64,000 nucleotides of DNA from an uncultured Collinsella sp. (GCA_905209455.1 CAJLTA010000001.1:62001-126000), one strand, 5' to 3'; positions 33,383-42,493 are shown, counted from the first letter of the stretch. Translations and numbers: made by a program. The notes: generated from the sequence alone by a model not told the origin.

Positions 33383-34426
33383 CTAAAAGCCGTAGCGGCG
33401 CGCAAATTCCTGGGCAAGCTGCGACACGTCTTCGCAGGCATTGGCCCAGGGGGCAAAGTCGGGGGTGTCCGAGATAATGCCGTCCGCTTCCCAAACGGCC
33501 TGGTGCGAAAGATCCCACGGATCGCGTGGCTCGGGTCGGCAGGGAAGATACGGCGTCTGGTACATGGGGTTCAGCAAGAAGAACGCGCCGCCCTCGCAAC
33601 GGTTGGCGAACTCACGCAGCGCGCGCGTCGCCGGGCGCATCTTGTTTGTTTTGAACAGCAGAATCGTGCGGGCGAGCAGGTACCAAGGAGAGTTTTCGAG
33701 TGCGTCTGCCCCCATCTGCTCCTCGAGCTGGTGAGCCAGGGCAAAAAAACCGTCCTGGTCTTCCAAGCGGGCGAGGGCAAGCAACACGGTGCCGGCGGCC
33801 CGGGTGGGATAGCCCTCCGCCTTAAGGACACGGCGAGAATAGTTGGCGGCGGCGCGGTAACGAGCGCTCGCCATACACAGCTGCGAGATGGCCTCGAGCG
33901 TGTGGAGCCACCCGATAAGAGCCGGCTCGCTCACGGTAAGGTCTGCTGCGGTGACACCGTCGGCCAAAACATTATTGGCCCAGTAGTGCGGGGCCTCCAT
34001 ATCAAACCCGGGCACGCTCTGTTGCAGGTAGTCGGCCGTACTCGCCTCGAGCTTCATCAAGTCGCCCAGGCAGGCATCGACGGGCGTGTCCGCCAGGATG
34101 ATGGCGAGCAACTGGGCATCGAGGACATGCGCATCGACGCGAACAATCTTGAGCAGCTCATCGCGCATGTCGTCGAACAAGCGGTTGCGCGTCTGCTCAA
34201 ACTCCTCGTCGCTGCCCATGTCCTCGATGCGGCGAAGCTCGTCGAGTAGGTGACGATGAACGCCGGCATAGGACAGCAGCGCCTGGGCATGCTCGGTCTG
34301 CGCATACTTATGAGGGTTGACGCTCACGTCGTTATGGACAAGCTCGCGTGCTGCATCGGTGAGTTCGGGGTGCGACGCAAGGTAGGCGCGCTCCAGGTAG
34401 GCGGGGAGGTAGACGCTTGGATCCAT
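33383..34426 (-). CDS. Hypothetical TPR-like helical protein
   Basis: 347 residues of helices with TPR-like spacing (ASARYRAAANYSRRVLKAEG; TRAAGTVLLALARLEDQDGFFALAHQLEEQMG). No signal peptide or membrane segment. It follows the related upstream gene with a 1-nt stop/start overlap (TAATG), so the two are co-translated. A Trp/Pro-rich C-terminus (PEPRDPWDLSHQAVWEADGI) is distinctive. I do not recognise a named family. The pair is next to murT-gatD but separated by 45 nt; whether they share a function with it is unknown. Confidence 0.75.
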   Translation of the reverse strand: MDPSVYLPAYLERAYLASHPELTDAARELVHNDVSVNPHKYAQTEHAQALLSYAGVHRHLLDELRRIEDMGSDEEFEQTRNRLFDDMRDELLKIVRVDAHVLDAQLLAIILADTPVDACLGDLMKLEASTADYLQQSVPGFDMEAPHYWANNVLADGVTAADLTVSEPALIGWLHTLEAISQLCMASARYRAAANYSRRVLKAEGYPTRAAGTVLLALARLEDQDGFFALAHQLEEQMGADALENSPWYLLARTILLFKTNKMRPATRALREFANRCEGGAFFLLNPMYQTPYLPCRPEPRDPWDLSHQAVWEADGIISDTPDFAPWANACEDVSQLAQEFARRYGF

Positions 34427-35502
34427 TAGAGGTCTCCTCCCTTAAACGGCAGGCCCTGCTCGGCCGCCCGCAGGATGCGCTCGTCGATCTGGGAACGCAC
34501 GATATCGTTGGTGGCGACCCAGGCGGCAAAGCTGGCGTTGTCGGGGGCGCCCAGGCCCTCCTGCAGTACCGGCGTCGCCTCGGACAGCGCGAGGACAAGC
34601 TCGTCGGTGGAGCCCGCACCCACGTTGACGCGGGCATAGACGCCATCGGGAAACTCGGTTTGGAAGTAGAGCGCCTCGGCTGCGTGTGGACACGAGCGCG
34701 CAAGGATGCGCAAGTATTGCTCGGCGCCCTCGTAGTCCAGCTCGCGCCAGGCAGCGCTCATCAGCGCGATGAGCGTCCATGGGTCCAAGTCGCGCTCCGC
34801 GTCCTTGGGACGACGGCGCAGCGGCGTGTTGGCGAGATAGGGGACGGAGTGGGCAGAGCGAAAGCGTTTGAGCTCCTCGGCGGGGTATTCGAGCTTTGCC
34901 ATGGCGAGCATCGCGGTGTGGCGGACGCCGGCAGGATCGTTGGGGGCAAAGTCGAGGCTGCGGTTTGCGGCTTCGAGCGACATGCGGTAGCGGCCGCTAA
35001 TGAGGGCGCGCGATGCCAAGGCGGCAAGCCAGCGCAGGTAGGGGCGGCGCATAAGGTCGCCAGCGGCCTCGCGCTCGTAGGGGTCCTGCGCCGAGGCGAT
35101 CTTGAGCGCCAGGTCGTGCTCCACCTCGTCGCACTTGGACACCAGATACTGCACGTATTCCTCGTTGGATTCGGCGGTGAGGGCGGTCAGCATGCGCTGG
35201 GCATCCCAGTTGGCCGGATCGAGCGCGGCTGCCTCGCGGAGCATGTTCTCGGCAGCTGCCTCTTCTTGCTCTGCCTGGGTATCGTCAGGGATAAAGGGAA
35301 TGCGGTAGTCGACAGCCTCGACCACCTTGGCAATGAGGTGCCCGGCGCGGTCGCGGTCGTGCACGATGAGCGGTGCGGGGTTGCGGGTGAATTGTTCCAT
35401 CAGACGCTCTACGGCGGCACCGTCGGTGAGCGGGATATTGTCGCGGCGCAAGGCCTCAAGAACGAGGCGATGGCAATCCTCTTGAATGGGATCGAATGCC
35501 AT
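34426..35502 (-). CDS. Hypothetical TPR-repeat protein
   Basis: 358 residues with TPR-type repeats: AAALDPANWDAQRMLTAL and MSLEAANRSLDFAPNDPAGV, the second matching the pattern 'NPNDNQGxRY' found in several bacterial TPR proteins. The start at 35502 has a strong AAAGGAGG. No catalytic motif is visible. It probably works as a protein-protein adaptor with its downstream partner. Residues LRRRPKDAERDLDPWT before the last repeats are similar in the partner's acidic C-terminal area only by composition, so a recent duplication is not supported. Confidence 0.75.
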   Translation of the reverse strand: MAFDPIQEDCHRLVLEALRRDNIPLTDGAAVERLMEQFTRNPAPLIVHDRDRAGHLIAKVVEAVDYRIPFIPDDTQAEQEEAAAENMLREAAALDPANWDAQRMLTALTAESNEEYVQYLVSKCDEVEHDLALKIASAQDPYEREAAGDLMRRPYLRWLAALASRALISGRYRMSLEAANRSLDFAPNDPAGVRHTAMLAMAKLEYPAEELKRFRSAHSVPYLANTPLRRRPKDAERDLDPWTLIALMSAAWRELDYEGAEQYLRILARSCPHAAEALYFQTEFPDGVYARVNVGAGSTDELVLALSEATPVLQEGLGAPDNASFAAWVATNDIVRSQIDERILRAAEQGLPFKGGDL

Positions 35503-36002
35503 GGGGCCTCCTTTGCTGCGGTTAGGGTTCAAATGTTTCTATATAAGGTTCTAGTTTACCCGCATGTGGCACACCGGGGGTGCCGCACTTGGACTTGCAC
35601 CTTTGCACCACGAAGACGGATGTCGCACAAATGTCGGCACCTTGGACGACCGAGTGGTATCACGGTGCCGCAAACGGTCGATTTTTGGCGGCGAACGGTG
35701 CATATTTTGGAGGGGCACGGTCCTGCCCGGGATATGTAGTCAACCTTGATAAAACGTTTGCCCAGCTTGGGAGTATGAATGCCGCACAAGGGTCTTCAGG
35801 GATAGAAAAAACGTTTCATCATTGGCGGCTTTAGGTGAATAACTGACCAACCAGAACGGTAAAATAGTGTTTGTCTGAGCGTTGAGACGTTTAGACATCG
35901 CGCATTGTCATCGCCGGCAACGCGCAAACCGGTCCTAACGGAGCCAATTGGGTGCTCCGTTATATACGCAAGTCTAAGAGGGGCTTGTTTAGGAGGCACA
36001 GT
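35503..36002. promoter_or_regulatory. 500-nt intergenic region with a leader hairpin before the Fe-ADH gene
   Basis: No gene is supported here. A perfect 9-bp stem TAACGGAGC/GCTCCGTTA (35936-35962) lies in the presumed leader of the alcohol dehydrogenase, and two ACGTTT-containing motifs (near 35754 and 35810) could be sites for a catabolite or redox regulator. The promoter itself was not clear. Confidence 0.4.
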
Positions 36003-37226
36003 ATGGGACGTTTTACCAATCCTCGCGATCTGTACTTTGGTGAGGGCGCTCGCCACGAGGTGAAGAACCTCAAGGGTAAGAAGGCCATCATCGTTTCTGG
36101 CGGCAGCTCTATGCGCCGCGGCGGGTTCCTGCAGGACGTTGAGGCCGACCTCAAAGAGGCCGGCATGGAGGTCAAGCTGTTCGAGGGCGTCGAGTCCGAT
36201 CCCTCCATCGAGACCGTCATGAAGGGCGCAGCCGCTATGCGCGACTTCGAGCCCGACTGGATTGTTGCTATCGGCGGCGGTTCGCCCATCGATGCTGCTA
36301 AGGCCATGTGGGTCTTCTACGAGTATCCCGAGGAGTCCTTCGACAACATTATCCAGCCGTTCAGCTTCCCCGAGCTGCGTCAGAAGGCTCACTTCTGCGC
36401 CATTTCCTCTACCTCCGGCACTGCTACCGAGGTCACCGCATTCTCCGTCATCACGGATTACGAAAAGGGCATCAAGTACCCGCTGGCCGACTTCAACATC
36501 ACCCCTGATGTCGCCATCGTCGACCCCGAGCTCACCTACACCATGCCCGCCAAGCTGTGCGCTCACACCGGCATGGATGCTCTGACCCACTGCATGGAGG
36601 CCTACGTTTCCACCTGCGCCTCTATGTTCACCGACGCCAACGCTCTGCACGGCATCCGCGAGATCGTCGAGTGGCTGCCCAAGTCCTATGCTGGCGACCA
36701 TGAGGCCCGTCAGCACATGCACGAGGCTCAGTGCATCGCCGGTATCGCCTTCTCCTCGGGCCTGCTCGGCATCGTTCACTCCATGGCTCACAAGACCGGT
36801 GCTGCCTTCGAGAACGGCCACATCATCCACGGTGCCGCTAACGCCATGTACCTGGGCAAGGTCATCCAGTGGAACTCCAAGGATCCTCGTGCTGCCGAGC
36901 GTTACGCTTACGTGGCCAAGGAGATCCTGCACCTTCCCGGCGAGACCAACGAGGAGCTCATCGCTGCGCTCGTCCAGAAGATCCGCGACCTCAACGACCA
37001 GCTCAACATTCCGCAGTCCATCAAGGATTACGCGAATGGTGGCGTGAAGGTCGACGCCGAGAACCCGCAGATGGTTTCCGAGGAGGAGTTCCTCGCCAAG
37101 CTGCCCGAGATTGCCGCGAACGCCGAGCAGGACGCCTGCACGCCCGAGAACCCGCGTGAGACCAAGGCTGCCGACTTCGAGAAGATCCTCAAGGCCTGCT
37201 ACTACGACACCGACATCGATTTCTAA
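36003..37226 (+). CDS. Iron-containing alcohol dehydrogenase (butanol-dehydrogenase-like)
   Basis: NAD(P)H-dependent group III alcohol dehydrogenase, about 407 residues. The nucleotide loop GGGSPIDAAKA and the iron ligands are visible: Asp and His in HTGMDALTHCMEAY, and His in GIVHSMAHKTGAAF and GHIIHGAANA. The ATG at 36003 follows AGGAGG. The role is probably reduction of an aldehyde (or ketone) during fermentation to reoxidise NADH, but the substrate is not determined by sequence. It is monocistronic, with a strong terminator, and lies just before glycerol dehydrogenase. Confidence 0.92.
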   Translation: MGRFTNPRDLYFGEGARHEVKNLKGKKAIIVSGGSSMRRGGFLQDVEADLKEAGMEVKLFEGVESDPSIETVMKGAAAMRDFEPDWIVAIGGGSPIDAAKAMWVFYEYPEESFDNIIQPFSFPELRQKAHFCAISSTSGTATEVTAFSVITDYEKGIKYPLADFNITPDVAIVDPELTYTMPAKLCAHTGMDALTHCMEAYVSTCASMFTDANALHGIREIVEWLPKSYAGDHEARQHMHEAQCIAGIAFSSGLLGIVHSMAHKTGAAFENGHIIHGAANAMYLGKVIQWNSKDPRAAERYAYVAKEILHLPGETNEELIAALVQKIRDLNDQLNIPQSIKDYANGGVKVDAENPQMVSEEEFLAKLPEIAANAEQDACTPENPRETKAADFEKILKACYYDTDIDF

Positions 37227-37247
37227 TCGACTCTTGTTATCGTAACG

Positions 37248-37290
37248 AGGGGCTCCGCACGTATCTGTACGGAGCCCCTTTCTTTTTTCT
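37248..37290 (+). terminator. Terminator of the Fe-ADH gene
   Basis: AGGGGCTCCG / CGGAGCCCCT stem (37248-37257, 37270-37279) followed by TTTCTTTTTT. Confidence 0.92.
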
Positions 37291-37309
37291 TTTAGAGAAT
37301 GGGATAGTT

Positions 37310-38410
37310 ATGGCTGCAATTTTCAATAGCCCCAGCAAGTACATCCAGGGTCCGGACGAGCTCGCCAAGCTCGGCTCCTATGTCGAGCCGCTCGGCGCTA
37401 AGGCCCTCGTCATCGTGACGCCTTCGGGCAAGAAGCGCGTCGGTGCCAAGATCGAGGGCGGCTTTGCCGAGGCCAAGGCCGAGCTGCTGTTTGAGGACTT
37501 TAACGGCGAGTGCTCCAAGGGCGAGGTCGATCGCCTGGTTGCGCTCGCCCGCGACAACGGTTGCGACATCATCGTCGGCGTCGGTGGCGGCAAGATCCTC
37601 GACACCGCCAAGGCCGTCGCCTATTACCTGGAGTCCCCGGTTATCATTTGCCCCACCATTGCTTCGACCGATGCACCGTGCTCGGCACTTTCGGTGCTCT
37701 ATACCGACGACGGCCAGTTCGATAAATATCTCTTCCTTAAGGCAAACCCCAACATTGTCCTGATGGATACGACGGTTATCGCGGCGAGCCCAGTGCGCCT
37801 GACGGTTTCCGGTATGGGCGATGCGCTCGCAACCTACTTTGAGGCCCAGGCGACGCACGATGCCGACGGCGGCACCTGCGCCGGCGGTAAGGGCGGAATG
37901 GCCGGCCTGGCGCTCGCCAAGCTCTGCTATGAGACGCTCATGGCCGATGGCGTCAAGGCCAAGGTTGCGCTGGAGAAGGGTGCGCTCACGCCTGCCGTCG
38001 AGCACATCATCGAGGCCAATACGCTGCTTTCGGGTATTGGCTTTGAGAGCTCGGGCCTTGCCGCTGCTCATGCCATCCACAATGGTCTGACGATGCTGCC
38101 CGAGTGCCACAGCATGTATCACGGCGAGAAGGTCGCCTTCGGCACCATCGTCCAGCTGGTACTCGAGGATGCCCCGACCGAGAAGCTCGAGGAAGTCTTG
38201 GGCTTCTGCATTGAGCTGGGCCTGCCGGTCACGATGAAGGAACTTGGCGTTGCCGAGGTTACGCGCGAGAAGGCCATGATTGTTGCCGAGGCCGCGTGCG
38301 CGCCCGAGGACACCATGTGCAACATGCCGTTTGAGGTGACGCCCGAGATGGTCGCAAACGCCATCCTGGGTGCCGACGCACTGGGCCACTACTATCTCAT
38401 GGATGAGTAA
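37310..38410 (+). CDS. gldA: Glycerol dehydrogenase
   Basis: Zinc-dependent NAD+-linked dehydrogenase (366 residues) that oxidises glycerol to dihydroxyacetone, or works in reverse on small alpha-hydroxy carbonyls. Motifs: YIQGPDEL, GVGGGKILDTAKA (NAD loop), PTIASTDAPCSALSV, SGMGDALATYFEA (metal Asp), and the zinc histidines in AAHAIHNGLT and MYHGEKVAFG. ATG at 37310 has weak GAGAATGGGA upstream. It ends in a strong terminator, and a decayed relative lies directly downstream. The pairing with an Fe-ADH suggests a role in glycerol or redox metabolism. Confidence 0.93.
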   Translation: MAAIFNSPSKYIQGPDELAKLGSYVEPLGAKALVIVTPSGKKRVGAKIEGGFAEAKAELLFEDFNGECSKGEVDRLVALARDNGCDIIVGVGGGKILDTAKAVAYYLESPVIICPTIASTDAPCSALSVLYTDDGQFDKYLFLKANPNIVLMDTTVIAASPVRLTVSGMGDALATYFEAQATHDADGGTCAGGKGGMAGLALAKLCYETLMADGVKAKVALEKGALTPAVEHIIEANTLLSGIGFESSGLAAAHAIHNGLTMLPECHSMYHGEKVAFGTIVQLVLEDAPTEKLEEVLGFCIELGLPVTMKELGVAEVTREKAMIVAEAACAPEDTMCNMPFEVTPEMVANAILGADALGHYYLMDE

Positions 38411-38423
38411 ATCAAGCTAAGGA

Positions 38424-38459
38424 AGGGGCAAAGCCAGCAGATGGCTTTGCCCCTTTTTG
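38424..38459 (+). terminator. Terminator of gldA
   Basis: Perfect 13-bp stem AGGGGCAAAGCCA / TGGCTTTGCCCCT with a 5-nt loop, then TTTTT. Confidence 0.95.
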
Positions 38460-38523
38460 CTATGGCGCAAAGGGGTCAGGTTACTTTGCACCAATCGTTG
38501 TTTGATGAAGGGCGGATTCTCGT

Positions 38524-39030
38524 ATGGCGCTTCCTATGGTTTACGGCGGTCCCGGTCGGTATGTTCAGGGGCCGGGCGAACTCTCGCGTCAGGGCAGGTA
38601 TTTGTCATGGTTGGGCTGCGCTGCTTACGTCTTGTTTGACCAGGGCACCGAGGATCGGCTGTGCAGGCAGATCGTCGATGGATTTCTGGACGATGATCTA
38701 AGCGAGCCGTTCTTTAAGATTTACAACGGTCCGTGTACGGAAGATGCCGTTGTCGAAATGGCCAAGGAAGCCCGGGCCGAGTATTGCGACATGGTGGTGG
38801 GCATTGGCGGCGGCAAGATGCTCGATATCGCCAAGGCCGTTGCGTTTTATGCTGAGCTGCCGTTGTGCGTATGCCCCACGGCGGCTTCGATGGACGGTCC
38901 GTGCAGCGAGATTTCCGATGCCGATCTGCAGGGTGTTGCAAATGCGGTCTTTAGAAACGAGCGCAATATGGCCAACGAGCAGGCCAAGGTGACCAAACAA
39001 AAACTCGTGCAGCTCATGTGCGAGGCATAG
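38524..39030 (+). pseudogene. Internally deleted glycerol dehydrogenase paralogue
   Basis: 168 codons. The first 135 match GldA (YVQGPGELSRQG; VVGIGGGKMLDIAKA; PTAASMDGPCSEIS), and then the frame jumps straight to a short C-terminal segment (ANEQAKVTKQKLVQLM). The central and zinc-binding parts (about 200 residues including both metal histidines) are gone, so it cannot be an active dehydrogenase. Divergence from the neighbouring gldA is large, so this is an old paralogue decayed by an in-frame deletion rather than a recent duplicate. It might still be translated. Confidence 0.85.
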
Positions 39031-39181
39031 CTTGGCACTTGATTGACCTTGTGCAATCGAGGCGGCGATAGGCCATGGGCTATTTGCCGCAAAGATGCTC
39101 CGCGTGTAATTTGCCCGAGGCGTGGGCCGATAGCGTATCATTATCTCTTGCTTGTTTGCACTGCTCAGGGAGGGGCCGCGC

Positions 39182-40435
39182 ATGGCGCAGGAACACGATC
39201 TGTTTGATGACATTATCGAGATCAGCAAGGGTTTCGACTTTCTTAAAAACCCGCTTGGCGGCGTGACCGATGCACTCGATCCATCGGCGCCGCAGTGGAA
39301 TCCTGCCGACTACAAGGAGCGCCCGCGCGGCAACACCATTCCGTGCTTGACCTGCAAAAACGAAAAGAGCGGCTGCACCGCGTGCATGGACGTGTGCCCG
39401 GTCAACGCTATCGAGGTCGAGGAAGACGCCATCGAGATCCTCGACTCCTGTCGCAAGTGCGGCCTGTGCGCCGCTACTTGCCCGACGGAGGCGATCATCT
39501 CTCCGCGCCTTGCACCCAAAAACGTCTACGACGACATTGTCTCGGCGGCTACGAGCCACGAGACCGCCTACGTTACCTGCACGCGTGCCCTTAAGCGCAT
39601 GCCGCGCGAAAACGAAGTCGTCGTTGCCTGCGTGGGCGATATTACGGCGGAGACCTGGTTCTCGGTACTGGCCGACTATCCCAACGTGAGTGTGTACCTG
39701 CCGTTGGGCGTGTGCGATAAATGCCGCAACACCGGCGGTGAGGACATTCTTGGCGAGGCGATTGCGAAGGCCGAAGAGTGGTCTGGCACGGGTATGGGCC
39801 TAGAGGTCGACCCCAAGAGCCTCAAGTGCCATAAGCGCCGCGAGTACGAGCGCAAGGAGTACATGGAAAAGATCGCCCGCACCACGGGCCTGACGGTGAC
39901 CAAGCTCAATCCGGCGACGGCGGCGCTGGCCTCGGTGACGCAAAAGCTCAAGGCCCATCGCCATCAGATTACCCAGCTGGAGCGCACGCTCAACACCATG
40001 TGCGGCACCACGACGACCAAGCGTCGCCGTTCGCTCACGCACGGGCGCCAACTGGTGCTCTCGACGTTGCAAAACCACCCCGAGCTTGCCCAGAACATGC
40101 AGGTGAGCACGCCGGAGTGCGATTTTGACAAGTGTACGTCGTGCGGCGAGTGCGTCAACGTGTGCCCCACGTTTGCCTGCGATCTGGTGGGAAGCGGCCG
40201 CTTTGCGTTGGAGTCCACGTATTGTTTAGGCTGCGGCGCCTGTGTCAAGGTTTGTCCCGAGCATGCGCTCAAGCTTGTTGAGCACGATGCGTCCAATCTG
40301 GTCGTCGTCGATCCCGAAGCCGAGGAAAAGGCCGCCCAGAAGGCGAAGGCTCACGAAGAAGCTGAGAAGGTCAAGGCCGAAGCAAAGGCCAAGCTCGACA
40401 AGATGCTCGATCAGGTGGAGAAGCTCGCGGACTAG
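39182..40435 (+). CDS. Ferredoxin-like protein with four [4Fe-4S] cluster motifs
   Basis: 417 residues. N-terminal pair of clusters: CLTCKNEKSGCTACMDVCP and CRKCGLCAATCP; C-terminal pair: CTSCGECVNVCP and CLGCGACVKVCP. Between them is a domain with its own cysteines (YVTCTRAL; VACVGD; GVCDKCRNTGGE) and a basic helix (KTKRRRSLTHGRQ-like), resembling electron-transfer subunits found with hydrogenase or heterodisulfide-reductase-type enzymes. The C-terminus is a Lys/Glu/Ala-rich coiled-coil tail. ATG at 39182 follows GGGAGGGG. It is monocistronic; the partner enzyme is not in the window. Role inferred as an electron carrier. Confidence 0.85.
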   Translation: MAQEHDLFDDIIEISKGFDFLKNPLGGVTDALDPSAPQWNPADYKERPRGNTIPCLTCKNEKSGCTACMDVCPVNAIEVEEDAIEILDSCRKCGLCAATCPTEAIISPRLAPKNVYDDIVSAATSHETAYVTCTRALKRMPRENEVVVACVGDITAETWFSVLADYPNVSVYLPLGVCDKCRNTGGEDILGEAIAKAEEWSGTGMGLEVDPKSLKCHKRREYERKEYMEKIARTTGLTVTKLNPATAALASVTQKLKAHRHQITQLERTLNTMCGTTTTKRRRSLTHGRQLVLSTLQNHPELAQNMQVSTPECDFDKCTSCGECVNVCPTFACDLVGSGRFALESTYCLGCGACVKVCPEHALKLVEHDASNLVVVDPEAEEKAAQKAKAHEEAEKVKAEAKAKLDKMLDQVEKLAD

Positions 40436-40453
40436 CTAAAAGAGCGTAAATGA

Positions 40454-40486
40454 TGGCCGGTGGGACAGGTACTGCCCCGCCGGCCA
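40454..40486. repeat. GC-rich hairpin between ferredoxin gene and GntR gene
   Basis: TGGCCGG / CCGGCCA with inner GGGACAGGTACTGCCCCG. It shares the GGGACAGG string with the CCACC-type hairpins at 3036 and 31119. Confidence 0.6.
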
Positions 40487-40490
40487 AAAA

Positions 40491-40557
40491 AGTTGCGGTG
40501 GAATAGTTCCTGTTTTGCCCTTAAGCTGGCAATTCTAGGAACTATCCCACCGCAACT
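40491..40557 (-). terminator. Long-stem terminator of the GntR gene (minus strand)
   Basis: Arms 40491-40511 and 40537-40557 pair over 21 bp with one mismatch (AGTTGCGGTGG.../CCACCGCAACT). On the minus strand the stem is followed by TTTTTT. Such a long stem is more than termination needs; its origin may be a repeat. Confidence 0.7.
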
Positions 40558-40566
40558 AATAGATGG

Positions 40567-41322
40567 TTAGTTCATGCTGCTTTGGTGGCCGGTTCGACCG
40601 GTACCGTTGCGCGTCACGGTTTCATGGAGCAAAAAGAACCCGGGGACCTGTTTGGTCTCGGTGTATTCCATAAGGATGCCGTCGGCGTTGTAGGTCTGCC
40701 CGCGTATAACGGCGAGTGCGTTAAAGTCGTCGAGATCGAGCACGCGCGTATCCTCGGGCGTGGGATGCTCGATCGTTACATCGCGTTTGCCCGTGGCAAT
40801 CTTAATGCCAAGGTCTTCTTCGAGGTAACGATAGATCGAGTCGTTGACAATCTCGGGTGTCAGCCCCGGTACTTGTGAACTTAGGTAATAGGAGTCGTCG
40901 GAGCACACGGCTTGTCCGTCTGCATAACGGATGCGTTTGGCGCGTGTGAGCTCACAGCCTTCGGGAAACCCGGTAATCTTGGAGAGCGCCTTGCTGCAGA
41001 TGAGGAGCTCAAAGACGGTGGTGACAGTCTTGAGCTCAAAGCCTCGGTTGACCGCGATTTCCTTAAAGGTCTCGAGTCCGCCGCCGCCACGACTCGTCTC
41101 GTCACTGATGTTGCGAATGACGCGCATGCCTTTGCCTTGCTGGGGGAGCACGTAACCATCTGCCGCAAGCATCGAGATGGCGCGACGGACCGTCATGCGC
41201 GAACAGTCAAACAGCTGCGTGAGCTCAGTCTCCGAAGGCAGATAACTCTGATAGGCGTATGTGCCGTCGTCAATCGACTGCTTCACGTTGTCATAAATAG
41301 TTTGGAAGATGGCTCGCGCCAT
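40567..41322 (-). CDS. GntR-family (HutC/UTRA) transcriptional regulator
   Basis: 251 residues: an N-terminal winged helix (YLPSETELTQLFDCSRMTVRRAISML) and a C-terminal UTRA ligand domain (EIVNDSIYRYLEEDLGIKIATGKRDV). The subfamily (TreR/FarR-like) usually senses phosphorylated sugars and represses the adjacent PTS operon. It is the last gene on the minus arm of the alpha-glucoside locus, 65 nt after the dehydrogenase gene. Two TCTAGA-centred palindromes in the divergent region 1.2 kb away are its likely operators (inference). Confidence 0.9.
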   Translation of the reverse strand: MARAIFQTIYDNVKQSIDDGTYAYQSYLPSETELTQLFDCSRMTVRRAISMLAADGYVLPQQGKGMRVIRNISDETSRGGGGLETFKEIAVNRGFELKTVTTVFELLICSKALSKITGFPEGCELTRAKRIRYADGQAVCSDDSYYLSSQVPGLTPEIVNDSIYRYLEEDLGIKIATGKRDVTIEHPTPEDTRVLDLDDFNALAVIRGQTYNADGILMEYTETKQVPGFFLLHETVTRNGTGRTGHQSSMN

Positions 41323-41387
41323 GACGGTCTCCTAGAGCTGGGTGCGTGAACGACGGATGGGGGCCGCCCGCGCAGGTGTCAATCGAT

Positions 41388-42413
41388 TTACTTGCCGGGG
41401 TCGATTATATATTTGCCCATGGCACGCAGGGCCGGGTCTGACAGGATGGCGCCGAGTTCGTCGAGGGAGGCTACCTTTGCGACCATCGAGGATACGTCGA
41501 GCCTGCCAGAGTCGATGAGCTCGAGCGCACGACGCTGCGTATAAGGGTTAATGTAGGACGAGGTAAGCACAAGCTCCTTCTGGAAGACCTCGAAGGGCTT
41601 GACGGTGATTGTCTCATCGGGCTTGGTGAGGCCGAACATCATGACCGTAGCCTTGTGGCCGGCGATCTGGATGGCCTGCTCGATGGTGACGGGCTTGCCA
41701 ACACACTCGATAACGACATCGACGTTGCCGACGCCCTCCTGCTTCAGGCGGGCCGGGACGTCCTCGTGGATGGAATCAATTGCCAGGTCGGCGCCGAGTT
41801 TGAGCGCAACCTCGCGCTTGCCTTCGACAGGCTCGAGCAAGACAACCTTGGTGGCGCCGGCGTTTTTGGCGAGCTGCATCATGAGCAGACCGATCATGCC
41901 ACCGCCGATAACGACAACTGTGCTGCCGGGCTTGATGTTGCACATATCGATGCCGTGCAGGCAGCAGGCGACGGGCTCGGTCATGGCGCCCTGCTCAAAG
42001 CTGGTGTGATCGCCCAACTTGTAGACTTGCTGCATATCGACGGAGCAGTACTCGGCAAAGCCGCCGTTAACGGTGGTGCCGTAACCGGTCATATGCTCGC
42101 AGTAGTGGTTGATTCCGTCGCGGCAGGGTTCGCAGCAGCCGCAGGGATGGTTTGGGTCGATACACACGCGATCGCCCGGTTTAAAGCCAGCGACGTCGCT
42201 GCCCACGGCCTCGACAACGCCCGCAAACTCATGACCAAGGATCGTGGGCGGGGTAACGTCGGCTGCACCCTTGTCGCCTTCATAGATATGAACGTCGGTA
42301 CCGCAGACGCCGCAAGCTTTGACGTTGATCAGAACGTCGCGCCTGCCCACGGCCGGCTTTGCCGATTCCTCGACTCTGAGGTCGTGCTTTCCATAGAAGA
42401 CCGCGCTTTTCAT
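41388..42413 (-). CDS. Zinc-dependent MDR dehydrogenase (sorbitol/threonine-dehydrogenase-like)
   Basis: 341 residues of the medium-chain dehydrogenase family. Catalytic zinc: CGVCGTDVHIYEG and GHEFAGVV; structural zinc: CGCCEPCRDGINHYC; NAD site: VVIGGGMIGLLMMQLA. The group contains sorbitol, xylitol, threonine and butanediol dehydrogenases. Position matters: it is divergent from, and probably co-regulated with, an alpha-glucoside PTS and a 6-phospho-alpha-glucosidase, so the substrate may be a polyol set free from a disaccharide alcohol such as maltitol (inference). ATG at 42413 with GGAGTC upstream. Confidence 0.9.
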   Translation of the reverse strand: MKSAVFYGKHDLRVEESAKPAVGRRDVLINVKACGVCGTDVHIYEGDKGAADVTPPTILGHEFAGVVEAVGSDVAGFKPGDRVCIDPNHPCGCCEPCRDGINHYCEHMTGYGTTVNGGFAEYCSVDMQQVYKLGDHTSFEQGAMTEPVACCLHGIDMCNIKPGSTVVVIGGGMIGLLMMQLAKNAGATKVVLLEPVEGKREVALKLGADLAIDSIHEDVPARLKQEGVGNVDVVIECVGKPVTIEQAIQIAGHKATVMMFGLTKPDETITVKPFEVFQKELVLTSSYINPYTQRRALELIDSGRLDVSSMVAKVASLDELGAILSDPALRAMGKYIIDPGK

Positions 42414-42449
42414 GGTGACTCCTTAACGTGGCGGTGAATGTTGTAATGA

Positions 42450-42478
42450 AGTATAGGTATGCAAACATCCTTATACAA
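42450..42478 (-). promoter_or_regulatory. Minus-strand promoter of the dehydrogenase-gntR unit
   Basis: On the minus strand: TTGTAT (42473-42478), 17-nt spacer, TATACT (42450-42455). The TCTAGA operator 1 ends directly upstream of the -35. Confidence 0.75.
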
Positions 42479-42479
42479 G

Positions 42480-42493
42480 CCTATCTAGACAAG
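42480..42493. promoter_or_regulatory. Putative GntR operator 1
   Basis: CCTATCTAGACAAG, a TCTAGA-centred near-palindrome abutting the minus-strand -35. Its reverse complement matches operator 2 in 13 of 14 positions. Confidence 0.7.
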
